Assembly: GCF_032854445.1 (NCBI RefSeq)
Contig: NC_088307.1
Span: 24,937,953-25,001,952, forward strand
DNA length: 64,000 nt
DNA from: Liolophura sinensis
Taxonomy: Eukaryota > Mollusca > Polyplacophora > Chitonida > Chitonidae
Direction: 5' to 3'
Shown here one piece after another: positions 23,521 to 37,900 of the stretch. The first letter of the stretch is position 1. Each line of letters opens with the position of its first letter. The notes below the pieces were generated by a model, which saw only the letters and a list, made by a program, of their open reading frames with translations, had not been told where the DNA came from and did no database searches. A program made the position numbers and the translations under genes.

Positions 23521-24529
23521 TCTTTGGCCCAGGTTTATCTCCCGATATCGAGGCGGACGCCCTTACCATTAGACCAGCTAAGCGGTCGACTTCACTGATA
23601 TCTTAAACGGTCTGGCGGTTAGACGTGTAATCTAGCCTTTCAGTCGCTATAGGAAACACGAGGCTCTTGAGTTTATGGTGTTATAAGCAACAATCAAATA
23701 AATAAATGTATCAGAATGGTATTTGTACAACCTGTGTCATTTTATCCCGACAAAAGGCCCATCAATATTCACAGTCACCGGATATATGATGACGGTTACA
23801 TAACTGAACAGTAAATGTAAACCCTGCTGTATGACATCATGACGCAGTAGTTGCAAGAACAAGCAATGAGGCAGGTTAAGCTAATTCAACGTGCCCCAGC
23901 TTAGGGCCTTGATTCACAGAAATTGAAACAGTTCATATAAACCTCTGTATATACCGGAGCATTTATATTTGTATAGGCAATCATGAAACTTTTGTGCGTA
24001 ATTTCCATTGGCGTAAAACCTGTGTGTGTTAGATAAGCATACTAAGCATACAGAACGTGCAGAATGACTCACGGGCAAGTCAGATGCCCGTTCTTTGGTT
24101 CGATCCCCATTCGTGTGTATTCTGTTTGAGATTTTTGCTACGTGTGTTTTTGATATATATGAATGCACGAGAATGTAGTTGTGTTCGTAAAGTATATCTG
24201 TGAACTGGAACAATCAGGCGCTATCATGTGTAGGATTATGTATAAGTCGATATGAACTATGCTATTATAAATAAACTGATGTCATAAATCAAGTCATTTT
24301 ATAACTCCGTACAACACGTGTATGACAACACGTGTATGACAATGAAAAGTCTTTTATGTTGACTCTTGGATACCTTTTAAAGGGGAAGCTCGATTCAATT
24401 TGTAGCGTTCTTCAAGACTACTGGCTAAATCAGCCTATTAAAGAAACATTCAATGAATCAATCAATCGATCAATCAAGTGGGTCAATCTGTCAATCAGTC
24501 AGTTACATATTTTTCCCCGTTACTTGTAG

Positions 24530-24625
24530 GACTTACTATGCCGGAACTACATATGACGTCGCTGACGTTGGACGCTATTGCGTGCAAGGAGGAAGAAGCT
24601 GTTGTGGTGGATTACATCATGCGAG
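24530..24625 (+). CDS. NR5A: NR5A alternative first coding exon, 24.5 kb (29-codon N-terminus)
   Basis: A compact exon with a strong pyrimidine-rich acceptor (TTTTTCCCC...TTGTAG, AG at 24528-24529) and a near-consensus donor (CGAG|GTAAGC, GT at 24626-24627). The ATG at 24538-24540 opens [20 protein letters not shown] and continues through AVVVDYIMR, leaving one base (G). That phase fits the 53378 acceptor exactly and makes an alanine codon at the junction. The acceptor implies an upstream leader exon; the block ending at 15300 is a candidate. The peptide is acidic and I recognise no domain in it. Because a + strand phase-1 exon with both splice sites lies upstream of a phase-1 acceptor, I assign it to NR5A, but it could belong to an unseen gene. 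Confidence 0.55.
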
Positions 24626-27600
24626 GTAAGCTTACGTCACTTTTTGGCCTCATCCAATCAAAATGCATGCTCCTACGTGACAAGGTCCTCCAGCAACCTG
24701 CGGATGGTCGGGGTTTTCCTCCGGGCTCTACCCAGTTTCCTCCCGCTTTAATGCTAGCCACCATCATGTAAGTGAAATATCTTTGATTACGACGTAAGAC
24801 ATCAAATAAAATAAAATTGCATAACGTGAAATGTCCATATTTGTCCTTTATTTGGCGTGCATTCCACCTCTTGCTTTTTTATGGGGTGAGCAATGGGTTC
24901 AAGGTTTGGGGCTTATAACTTTATCCGTTCATGCATGTTTTAAAACCGATATACACATGTATTTACTTATTGTGCCATTAAGAATCCGATGTATAACACA
25001 ATTAATTATAATATACAGTGCATGAATGCTTATTTCACTATAGCTGTTTCCATATAAAATCACGCCGAAATGGTTCCAGCGAATTAAAACACATTTATAG
25101 GGCTACAGATACTGAAATGGGCCATTCGTTGACTTGTAGAACTTGTAAGTTGTGACTTCAAACCAAAATAAGAAAGCTCATTCTAACTAATTTAGGTTTC
25201 TGTTATGACCAAGGCTCCACAAACAGAGGCAGAGCGGCGGATTCTACATCTTCGCTGTCATGTTCATATAGATATATAGCAAGTCTATAACTAATTATAC
25301 TTGATCCAGTACATATACGTCACAAATTCCCTTTGTTCAGGTCATTTGAAATAGTAGCAGAGTAGCGAACAGGTTGGGACAATAACTTTTTGAAAGATAT
25401 ATATATTTTTTTCTCCCGAGACCGTGATTGCCAGTTCGTCATCAGACTGATAGAAATCTCGATGAAAGTAATATGCAGCCGTAAAAATGTGGTAAGCAAT
25501 GACTAATTAGCTGGCGAACTCATAAAGAAATGACTGCATCGCGCCAAATGTTTTTGAGGCTGATCTGAAATAAACAAAGCGAAAACTGACTAGGTGGAGA
25601 ACCAGAAGTAAGTACATGTCCATGACTAACCACATATATAGCACACAGAGATAAACTGTGCATTTATACGACCAGGACTTTTGATTTACTCCCGGTTTTT
25701 AATTTTTTTTCTTTTCGTTTTTTGTTTTGTTTTGGCAATTACTCGCCATATCGATGAATTTTTGCATTTCGATTAAGGTATTGTGATAAGACAGCATTCA
25801 TGACATCGAGAATGGAGAGAGGCGGCTACTTGAAATTAGGTGGGCGTTTTCGCTGATTTGCTTCTAAATACCTAAATACATTCTATTCCCCTACAAACAT
25901 GTGCAAATGGCGAATATCAGTGTAAATCGGTTTACAAAATGAAAACCACTGCTATATTCTCACAGATCTGTCTGTACCACCTGACCCCAGCTTCCATTGA
26001 TTAACGCATGCGCGCACGCTTTACTTGTATCCGCCTTTGTCAATATGAATTTCTTTCTTTCGGAAAGAAAAATCGAAAGGAGATAGTTGGGCCTGTCTTA
26101 GCACGGAAGAGATTCTATTTTATATTTTACTATTTTTACGGTGAAAGTAATCACGGCGATAGGTTATTGTATTGTATCATATTAACATTAGAAGGCATTT
26201 TTAACTAGAATTCATATATCTTACTCGTTTATAATGCAGCTACAACAATATATTGTTGTACCTACAGTGCGACAACTACTGATTAGGTGTGATGATGATT
26301 GTGGTGAATGCAATAATGATGATAACGAAGACGACATCGACTATGTTGAATATGCTGACAACAATAAGAATATTGTTGAACAGTGATGACTGAAAGACGA
26401 CAACAATACTAATGGTAATGGCGATGACTGTGAATGACGACAACAACACTAATGATAATGGTGATGACTATGAATGACGACAACAACACTAATGGCAATG
26501 GTGATGACTATGAATGACGACAACAACACTGCTGATAGTGGTGATGCTATCAATGACGACAACACCATTGATAATGGTGATGACTATGAATGACGACAAC
26601 AACACAGATGATAGTGGTGACAACAATGAATGACGACAACAACACTAATGATAATGGTGATGACTATGAATGACGACAACACTTATGATAATGATAACAC
26701 CAATGATTGTGATGATGATGGTGATTAACTATACGATAACGCTATAATAGTGATGATGACGATGGTAACGATGATGAATGGCAACGATAACGATGATGAC
26801 TATGACGTGATGATGATGATTATGATAATTCATATATGGAGGAGTTAAACGGTGAAGACGATGATGAAGTAAACGACGAAAGGAATGTTTTGATAAATAC
26901 GATGATAATGATGACGACGAGATCGATGATGATTTAAATTTGTAATTTGCAATGAGGTGCTTGATTAGGTCTTGCTTCATTGGGACAAAAAGCTACAAAT
27001 ATTTTTGATACATGTTTCACCTGAAAACATAAATTTATAGGCGTTGGAAGGTCTGCCAGCAAACTGCGGATGGCCGTGATTTTCCCAGGCGCTGTATCTG
27101 GTTTCCTTCCACCATTATGCTAGCCGCCGTCGTATAAGTGAAATATACGAGGTAAAACACATATTAAATAAATAAGTAAATAACTCTGTAGGATTACAAC
27201 GATTTGGAACTGCACGCCTCCAAAGTCAATTCAGCGCTTTGGCATATATCTCTCTAGCCCATTGTTGCACAGCGGTGTTGTTTTAATTAAGCCCCCGAAA
27301 TGAGTGAAGCACAATAGGTTCTGCTTATAGATTAGAATCCTTCGATTGGCTCAAATTTCCTGCTTTTATAGCTAGAGACCTAAATTTCCTAATCAGGCAT
27401 ATCATATCGCCTAATATCTTTATAGCAATAAACTTTTTTTTGCGTTTTATTCTTTCAATATTCTTTGTAACGAACAATTCCAGGCACAGATGCTGAGTGC
27501 ATGTATACCCCAGGGCTGTTTATGTGTCATATGCAGATCTAGGCTGTAAAATGTTAATTACCGGGATGCTTTGTTGTCAGAAATGACCATATCTCCAAAT

Positions 27601-30600
27601 TGTGTTTCTACGCGTCATGCATGGTGCATGTATTGATTGGTGTATGCACTCAAATCCAGGTACAAATGTCAGAGTTCAGAATTTGATTTTTTTTCCTTCA
27701 AAATCTGCCCAACCGTTCTCTCATGAATGCTTCCATTCTATTTCCAAGGATCGAGTCTGCAGCGAAAAAGCACGTGACTCACGAGAGGCGCGAGAATGTG
27801 AATGAACAAACTCGTGTGTTTCCGTCGTTGACACTCGGATTAAGACGGTCTCGTTAAACTAACAGTTTGCCGAGTTAGCTTTATGCCGCGAAAAATTATT
27901 CCTAAAAGCCAGTACGTGCATTTTCTGCACTCGGCCGGAGATTTTTTGTCAAAGTGCAAAGACTCGGACAATTACTACCGGAAGTTTAAGACAGTTTGTT
28001 CACGGAATCTGCGTTAATTTGTGGGATTTGCAGACACAAATTGCGAAGCTGTTTCGGTCTATATGAATATGATGTCCAATTGAAAATTTACTGTTTACCC
28101 AGAACATTTCTCTTTTTTTTCTTCTTGCTGTCTATAAAAGCCAAGTCACATCCATACGTCATCATCGTTCACTCGTAAACTTGTATAATGACAGACGCTG
28201 TCATGGTAAAAGAATTGCAAATAAGTGACTTAATTAAGTAAATTAACTTACAATGAAAGATTCAATGTTTAGAAATTGGGGAGCATTTTGTTGTCCTACA
28301 TCAAAGCGGAGGACGTGTGTGCGGCGCAATAGGAGCCCAGGAGCCTCTCACCAATGCGGTCGCTCCATGTGAGTTCAAGTCCAGCTCATGCTGGCTTCCC
28401 CTCCGTTGGCACGTGGGAAGATCTGCCAGAAACCTGCTGGTGGCAACCTCATAGGTTTTCCCCGGGGTGTGCTCCCACAGTAATACTGGCCGACAATTTT
28501 ATATAAGTAAAATATTCTTCAGCATGGCGTAAAATACCAATCGATCAATCAATCAAAGTGATACATATATTGTGTGGAAGCATACATTACTCTGGCATGC
28601 AGTCCGAATGGCTGTGAACTCAATGCCAAGATGTTCACGAAGTCCCAGAAAAACATGCTGTCACAATTCTCGTTCCTCAAAAAATTAACAATTGTTATCA
28701 GCAGGCAACTTTCCGATTTAATATACATATACTACCTTGAGAACATAGAGATAATACACGCGTTTATATACATGTATATATGTGTTGGTCAAGATGTTCG
28801 GGATATATAATGTGCAAGTTATCATTATCATTATCACTATATATAACTCGCAAAAAACACACACAAAAAAAACACATGACATTTATGCGTACACGTTATA
28901 TATGGGAATGGACTGTATGAGAGTATTTCGTTATATGTGCTGAAAGTAAAAAAGAAAAAAATAAAACTCCCGTTGATATGTATGATGTTGTGAAGGCATT
29001 ATGCAAAACTTTCTCACGCCTATCGAATTCGAGACATATGACAAAACAATAACGAAAAGTAATTTTATGTCACCTGAAGAAAAAAATAATAAATACAACG
29101 CTCATGCCATGTATTCCTGCACAAAAGTGTTTACCTGACTTGATGTTGACAGATGCAATTTCTTAAAAGATAAGTATGTTGTGTTCTTGTTAGTTGTCTA
29201 CTGATAGTAACGTTCAACTGTACATTTGCATGTGGTCGCGAGTTCGATTCCTGCTATGGTCGATTTGTATCAACAAAACTGTGAACCGGAGATCGCGAGG
29301 TCATTGTTGGAATGTCCATTTTACGCGTCTATTGTCCACCATATTGTTGTTCCAGGCCAATAATCGCCAGACCAATTGGCAAAATAACTTTCAACACATG
29401 CTAACTCCCCAAAGAGTTTTTGGGGGTTTTTTTTTTCCCTTTTGATTCTGTCCTTTGGCCATTTTCTATATAACCTTAATGTACAAAAGTTGGTCATTTC
29501 GTGCATTTCGTCAAAACCAGAAATCTGAGTCTAAATCTGTTTGTATTCTCCACATCGAACTGCTTGTTTTCGGAAGGTGTGCCATAGAGCTACGTGGTGC
29601 CGACGTGTTCGTGGTCGCGGTGCGTAGGGGCTCGAGTGAAGGCCGTTCACCGGCAATGACAGGATTCCCTGACCGAACTCTCCCGTGTCGAAGAAGGGTA
29701 TGTCAATTGAGGACTCACTTTGAACTTCCACGAAACTACACTTCCATCGGGATTAAAGTATATTTCTTTATCCTCTTGCTCACCGTATCAGCGTTACGCT
29801 GGTCTAGAGATGTTGTTTGGATGCTGTAGCTCGGTATTGACACGAACTCGCTTGCTCCTTGTCCTGAACTTGACTCCCCTTGGTTGTTGACATGATCTTG
29901 CAGCCGTGAAAAAGCGCACCGCACTTTGGCAGTCAGCCACTGCCGGCAACAGCCCCAGCTTTGTTTTAGCGCTCTATACATTGTAACCAGCGCGTCATTC
30001 CAACGGCAAATTTGCCCTGTAAATCTCGTGTGATATTGAATGTAGCCGTCATACATCACCGTTATAATATTTGTCATTCCTGCCCTTGAATCTGTTTGCA
30101 TTATTAACTTAATATGTTGAAAGAAAAACAACTGCAAAGAAGAAAGGAATGCCGGCAAAAGAAAATCTTGCAAAAAAAAACTTGCACTTTTCGCACATAT
30201 TTACATCATCATACAAAGATATTTTTTTTCTTATTGTTTTTTACTTCTCAACAAAATTTGATAAATTAGTTCCAAATTTACGTTAAATCAAAGAATTTCA
30301 TCTCAGATAATTGTTCTGTTTTATATCATTATACTCTGGAATACATTATCTGTAATTATGTGTATATCGAGATTGTACACGCTTAATGCTCGCTTGAATT
30401 TGGGTCTAACTGTGTTCGCTGTTCTAAAACGTGTTCTGGGAGCTCCCTGGCTTCCCTTCCGGTTGTACGTGGGAAGGTCTGCAGCAACCCGTCCCCCCCC
30501 CCCCCCCCAACAATGTGGCTGCCCGCCGTCATAACAGTGATATATTCTTGTTTATGGCGAAACGTAATTGTGTCCCTCGCTTCATCACTAAATCGGCAAC

Positions 30601-31856
30601 TTTTTATTAAACAGACTTTCTGTTAAAATTAACAGAGTGCTCTGGGTTTAATCCACGCAGAGTCAAATATAACTAGTATGATCTGATCTTAAGTATGCAT
30701 GACGTAAAACGTCGCCCATGCAATCAAATAAATACATAGCTTTATTTATTTGATTGGTGTTTTACGCGGTACTCAAGCAGATTTCACTTATACGACGGCG
30801 GCCAGCATTATGGTGGGAGGAAATCGGGCACAGCCCGGGGGAAACCCACGACCATCCGCAGGTTGCTGACAGACCTTCCCACTTACGACCGGAGAGGAAG
30901 CCAGCATGAGTTGGACTTGAACTCACAGCGACCGCATTGGTGAGAGACTCCTGAGTCATTACGCTGTGCTAACGCGCTAACCGACTTAGCCACGGAGGCC
31001 CCACATAAATACATAGACCGATAAATAATCAAATCGAAGACGTAAACGGATCGATATGCTCGGACTGGCGGAGATGAAAGGCGGGATTTAAAAATAACCG
31101 ATTGCATGTCGAAAATGTATTAATTATAATGATTAACTGATGAACACAATTAATTGATTCATTAATAAAGAAAGATTGCTATATAATAAATATATAAGAA
31201 TCTTTCTTAGAGTCTTATATATTTATAAGAATGGGCTGCAAATCTATATATATATTTATATATTTATATATGAAGAATATAGTTACATAAATACTATATA
31301 CAATGCTATTCTTTGGAAATATGTCAGTTCATAAATCCATCTGTTCCTGGCTGAATACATTATAAATTATTTATGCAATGAGCAAGAAAGGTAAAAAAAA
31401 AAATGGGTACACCAAACATTTGGTCTATATATAGGGCCGACATCCTGATAAACAAAGTGTATAAAAACGTGTGAAACATGTACTTTTCGATCCTCAAACC
31501 ATGATCTATTTGTAATTGCTACAGGGAAAATGTATGCCAAAATATCAAGGGTATAGGATGTTTTTCGTCTTCTTTTATCTTCCTTTCTTAGTCACATTCC
31601 ATATATATATCTATGTTTACTTTTGATTCACGATCTGTGTATAAAGGTATAATATTTGTGTGTTAAATACCGTAATTGTTTCTGTATATAGCACATGCAT
31701 GCACAACCACTTTCGACATAGTTCCCATAGACTTTGTCTGAACATACGGAAGTTAATCCGTAAATACGATACTCGAGCCTATATTTGGTCCGCAATATGT
31801 ACAAAGGAATGACTTTACCAAGCGTGTGTCAGCCTGTATACGTCTGCAGTTTATAG

Positions 31857-31912
<56 letters not shown>

Positions 31913-34900
31913 GCATATAAAATAAAGATGTATGCGCTCTTATTTTAAGTCCGTAATCCGTATAAAACATTGTGTTTATTATACCTTGAGTTGATAGCAA
32001 AGGCTCTGGTGTATCATTTCTACCCACTCATGCATACATCATCGGTATTGGTGGTAACATGTGAATGGCTGGGGCATTATATGATTGAGGGTGTTAGGTC
32101 TTTTCATGTTTCAGTTTGGATGGGGTCATGTTTTTTTTGTTTTTTTTGTTTTTTTTTTTATTTATTTATTTATTTTTATTTTTTTAGTTCTTTTAGGGTA
32201 AAATGTGCCTGATTTTATAGGTTTAGGTCATACATATACTCTCAAAAGGAACAATAATAATCTGTTAGCAGCAGATTTATTCTTTTAAATATATCATATA
32301 TATTGGAGAGATTTAATATAAAGGTTACATTATACTAATAGTATATTATGTTGAATATGCCACAATGCTGTGTTATAATAACAGAATACATATTAGCATC
32401 ACTCAGACAAGAGACATTTTGTGAAAATTAACGGATTATTTCTAAAGCATATGTGTGTATGCTATTCTGTCGTGTTACGAAATCCCGGGCAACTATAACC
32501 CGTCCATATTGTGCTAAGTGAAAGTTTTTTCAGATGCTTTCTCGAAATAAAACAAATAGACAAAACGTCACTGCATAATTAACACTTCAGATTGTTTTCG
32601 ATGGATATCGACAATGTGATGCTGTAACATACTGCATGGAAATTGTTAGTTCAGGGGAGATAACTCCTGCCACCCAGTGGAGGACAGATTTTCCAACTCG
32701 ATGTGTATATCTCGTAGCATTTTTTTTTCATTTATTTTTTTTTAAATAGTCAGGGTTATACATGATGGATTGTGATGAAGCTCAGTAATCATATCCGATG
32801 TCGGTTTGTTTTGCTGAACAGTTTTCTCTTTTAATATCAAACTGGAATATATTATTTCCAGTTTAGGGGAACAATATAGTCGGCATGCACTCATAACGGG
32901 CTTAACTTCAATACAAAATTCAGCAGTGCATTCCAATGAGAACTAAATTTCATTGATTTATCATATCATGTTTATACTTTTACCATTTTACAAATGAAAA
33001 CAAACATATCGATAGCTCACCATATGTATTATAATAAAAATAAATTTGCTGGAGTAAAATTTTGCTAATTTTTTTTTTTCATTTTATTTTTGAGTACGCG
33101 AGTTTGATATTTATCTTCCACTTTTGCATATATTACGCTTCAAGCTTAGTTTATTTTTCTTCACATACCAACAACTGCATTGCACAAACATTTATCTAGA
33201 GTCATTGGTGTAGTGATTTATTTCCATTTTGGTTATTATTGTGTTATTTAATAATCAGTTAGTATTATTTTGCCGAATCTGACACAGTTCATAAAAGCAT
33301 AAATGAATATGTTACACACATCCTAAAACAGAAACCATGTACTGTGACGCCCGATAGTGCGAGCTCACGGAAAATACCGAAATAGGCCGAGCGAGTCGCG
33401 CAAGCCCGTGAACGATCTGTCGGGTCCATCTGCTGATTTGCCCCGAAAAGTAGATTTTGGCTTCGAAAAAAAGACCCTTCTTATGTCGATCCTTGGTGCA
33501 AACCAGCGGGTGGTCGTCGGAGAAGGGTGTCTATAGTTCTAGCGAGGAGGCGTCAGGCTCGGAGAAGATGATACACCATGTGGATGGGGAAGCAAATGTC
33601 GTTGACCTGGCTCTACAGTCCCCTCATTCTGATACCGAGAACGATTTGGTGGAGTTGAACAACAACAACACAGGTCCTGAGCCGTCGCAGTCCGCTGGAA
33701 ATCACGAAGGTAGTTGATATTACTGTCTTTAATTTACCCTGGGTTTGTTGTAACAGGCAGTGTCCGTGTGTGTTCTGATCTCCTTGGGTCGGGGATTACC
33801 CAGTGAGTCTGTCTTTATCTCTTACACACCGTGTAACAACGTGAAAGAAATGTCAGCTGCTATGAAACAGGTTGTCCCAATTATGGCTAGTCGCTGGCCT
33901 AGATCTTGCCGGTTGAAAAGTTTGGCGCTGTGAAAGTGCGATAAATTATCAGTTTCTTTCACTAGTTTGCCTAGAAGATGGAGTACTATGGTAGATTAGG
34001 AAATGCATGTTATAGAGCGTGTTTGCACTTGCTTGTTTGTCCGTTAAGTGTTTCTTGAGTTAATTAAGCAAGTGCGTCAGTGGGTGGGGTGACAGGGGAG
34101 GGGAGGGGCAGTGTTTAGGGAGTGGGGAAATTGGGTGGGATCTGGGGAGGGATCAGATCAGGTTATAGCAACAATCGACTGCTTGAACTGTGTTTTGCCA
34201 ATTAGCTAAGAAAATCTCAAAGCTGTTCATAAATTGAAGTTTTATATCATATGAAACAGTAGGGTGATTTAAATTCAATATTTTTTTCTTTTTGCATGTT
34301 TTTATTAAAGCTGAAATACAGCCTACAGATTTTTAACATCAGACAAGTTTTTTTGTAATTTAGTCAAGCATGATGTACTACATATTAACATCTACATGTA
34401 TACACATCCATAACATTTCATGCATGAAATCTGTGTCATGTTGGATAGACGTGACAAGTGTTTACAAATTACCATTTACTCCAGTAATATCACATATTAT
34501 GTACACTTAGCTGTAGACAACGTAGACTCAGTTATCTTTACACAGACTGATTGTATCTCTGGTGTTATTATTCCAGGGATAAAGGAATTGCAAAATGTAG
34601 ATGAGTTGTTATTGTTTTTCTAACATCTAATCATCCTGAACTTGTGTACATGCATCCCCAAGTTGCATTTTATTTCCTGATCCTGATGAGCTAGATTGTG
34701 GTTTTACATGGGGAATTTTTTTTTCATTCAAATCTTTGTACACATGATAAAGTAAGGAATTATTTGCTCAAGGCACTCTTCATTGCGTCATCTTTTCAAG
34801 AGATCTAATAATGTGTGGATTAGTGTCAGAAGTAATCTTTAGTATTCGGTTATTCCAAGACCATTCAGTGTATTATATAAATCCATCATGTAGAGGTTTG

Positions 34901-37900
34901 TGACTTAGCCTTGACATAAAATGAATGGATGGATCCTGAAAAGAATCACTGAACTTTAACAGTGCTAATACTTTGTCAAATACTACCATGATAGTCTAGA
35001 TACAGAGAGTATATAATAAACTGGACTCTGAAATGCTATTTAAGTTGCAGATAACGTTGCTAATTAAAATCTCCTAAAGTTTTAAACTTTTATTGAGAGA
35101 TTTGTTTTTCTGGTGTTGTAAAAAAAACGAAAAAAAGACGAGTTGAAGCTACTTGTCCCAGTCATTGCCCTTAATAATAGATATCAGATAAGGAATGTGG
35201 GATAAGGCTGGAGATCAGGGAGCATAATCATTCATTATTGGTGGTATCGTAATCAGAAACCTAATCCAGTGTTTTTAACCAACCGTTTGACACCCACTGT
35301 GATTGGTAGCAGTTTATAAACACAGCGTGCCCTCTCCTATCAGCCACCCACTGTGACTGAGGGACTTTGATTTCTTTTTCTTTTAGCCTTTCACAGTTTG
35401 TAAGGATTGCCTTCTGTGATAAGACAGTTTAAAAAGTTTGTTCTTTTGTGTATTTTTTTTTGGGGGTATTTACAGGTTCTATTATTGTGTACAGTTTTAA
35501 TTTAACTTTCAGGTTTTTCTTGTCCTGATTATCCTTACACTTACAACAGTCATAAGCAAGATAAAATTTTGTCAAAAGCTTTTGACATTTAGATTCAGCA
35601 TAAAATGGCACTAAAAAGATATTACATATTGGCATATAAATGGGATGTGAAAACCATTATCAATTTTCTATGAGACAGATCACTTTTTTTTTTAACAGAT
35701 CATTTTTTCATGAAATTTACAAACCTCTGCTCCTCATACAGGTACATGTACTGCATCCTTGCTATGCGTAAACACATGTTTGTGTACAATGTAGAGATCT
35801 CTCCTCACAAAGGTACTGTATCCTTGCTATGTATAAACACATGTACGTGTACAATGTAGAGATCTCTGCTCCTCATACAGGCACTATATCCTTGCTATGT
35901 GTAAACACATGTACATGTACAATTTTGAGACCTCTGCTCCTCATACAGGTACATGTACTGCATCCTTGCTATGTGTAAACACATATACGTGTACAATGTA
36001 GAGATCTCTCCTCACAAAGGTACTGTATCCTTGCTATGTGTAAACATGTACGTGTACAATATAGAGATCTCTGCTCCTCATACAGGTACATGTACTATAT
36101 CCTTGCAATGTGTAAACATGTACATGTACAATGCATAGATCTCTCCTCACAAAGGTACTGTATCCTTGCTATGTGTAAACACATGTATGTGTACAATGTA
36201 GAGATCTCTGCTCCTCATACAGGTACATGTACTATATCCTTGCTATGTGTAAACACATGTACATGTACAATTTACAAACCTCTGCTCCTCATACAGGTAC
36301 ACAACCTGCGTGAACGCATGGGGTGGGTGGGGAGGATGGGTCTAATAACAGGAGCAGGGCACAATAAAAGTTTTAATGAGCTACTCTGGCACACGTGCAT
36401 GCAGACAGAAGGCTTCTCTAGCATTATCTATGGATCATTTCACTTTAACAGTTCAAAAACATGTGTATCAAATTTCACTGACTGTCAAAACAGCTATAAG
36501 ATGCTAACATACAGTTTACAACCTGCCACACTCAATGTGCCAATTCTTCTTCCACTTTTCATTCATTCAGATACTGTCACATACATCATTGTACCTTAGT
36601 TAGGATATACTGAAATTTGCCAACTCTGATAAGATACTAATTATCACTTTGTTCTACACACAGGTACCGTATCCTTGCTACGTGTGAACACATGTACGTG
36701 TACAATGTAGAGATCTCTGCTCCTCATACAGGTACCATATCCTTGCTATGTGTAAACACATGTACATGTACAATTTTGAGATCTCTGCTCCTCATACAGG
36801 TACATGTACTGCATCCTTGCTATGCGTAAACATATGTATGTGTACAATGTAGAGATCTCTCCTCACAAAGGTACTGTATCCTTGCTATGTGTAAACATGT
36901 ACGTGTACAATATAGAGATCTCTGCTCCTCATACAGGTACATGTACTATATCCTTGCAATGTGTAAACATGTACATGTACAATGTAGAGATCTCTGATCC
37001 TCATACAGTTACTATATCCTTGCTATGTGTAAACATATGTATGTGCACAATGTAGAGACCTCTGCGATGAGTATCACCGCTATGAGTATCACTGCTATGA
37101 GTATCACTGCTATGAGTATCACTGCTATGCGTATCACTGCTACATATGTACATATACACTTCACGATCTGTTACATGCATCTCATGATCTCTGACAAGAA
37201 TATCCACTACATGGGTCTACATGGGTCGCTAAATGTGTCTCTGTGCCATGATGTATGCATGTATCCGCTACATGTATTCATTGCAAATGTCCATTTCATA
37301 GCAAGGATACAGTACCTTTGTGAGGAGAGATCTCTACATTGTACACATACATATGTTTACGCATAGCAAGGATGCAGTACATGTACCTGTATGAGGAGCA
37401 GAGATCTCAAAATTGTACATGTACATGTGTTTACACATAGCAAGGATATGGTACCTGTATGAGGAGCAGAGATCTCTACATTGTACACGTACATGTGTTC
37501 ACACGTAGCAAGGATACGGTACCTGTGTGTAGAACAAAGTGATAATTAGTGTCTTATCAGAGTTGGCAAATTTCAGTATATCCTAACTAAGGTACAATGA
37601 TGTATGTGACAGTATCTGAATGAATGAAAAGTGGAAGAAGAATTGGCACATTGAGTGTGGCAGGTTGTAAACTGTATGTTAGCATCTTATAGCTGTTTTG
37701 ACAGTCAGTGAAATTTGATACACATGTTTTTGAACTGTTAAAGTGAAATGATCCATAGATAATGCTAGAGAAGCCTTCTGTCTGCATGCACGTGTGCCAG
37801 AGTAGCTCATTAAAACTTTTATTGTGCCCTGCTCCTGTTATTAGACCCATCCTCCCCACCCACCCCATGCGTTCATGCAGGTTGTGTATCTGTTGTTATA

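Larger units (their letters stand above)
31003..33289. other. AT-rich spacer upstream of the 33.5-kb exon
   Basis: Contains an AT microsatellite (31858-31912), T-rich and ATTT runs (32126-32185), and a MITE-like copy (32268-32450). No gene recognised. Confidence 0.5.

Noticed and set aside
30740-31002. tRNA gene at the head of SINE copies
   Set aside because: A- and B-box-like elements are present, but the sequence does not form a complete cloverleaf and is fused to a SINE body. The same holds for 12085, 51505 and 52229.
36036-37868. Conserved 94-codon protein present on both strands
   Set aside because: The two copies are identical because they lie in the arms of the inverted duplication, so their similarity is not evidence of selection.
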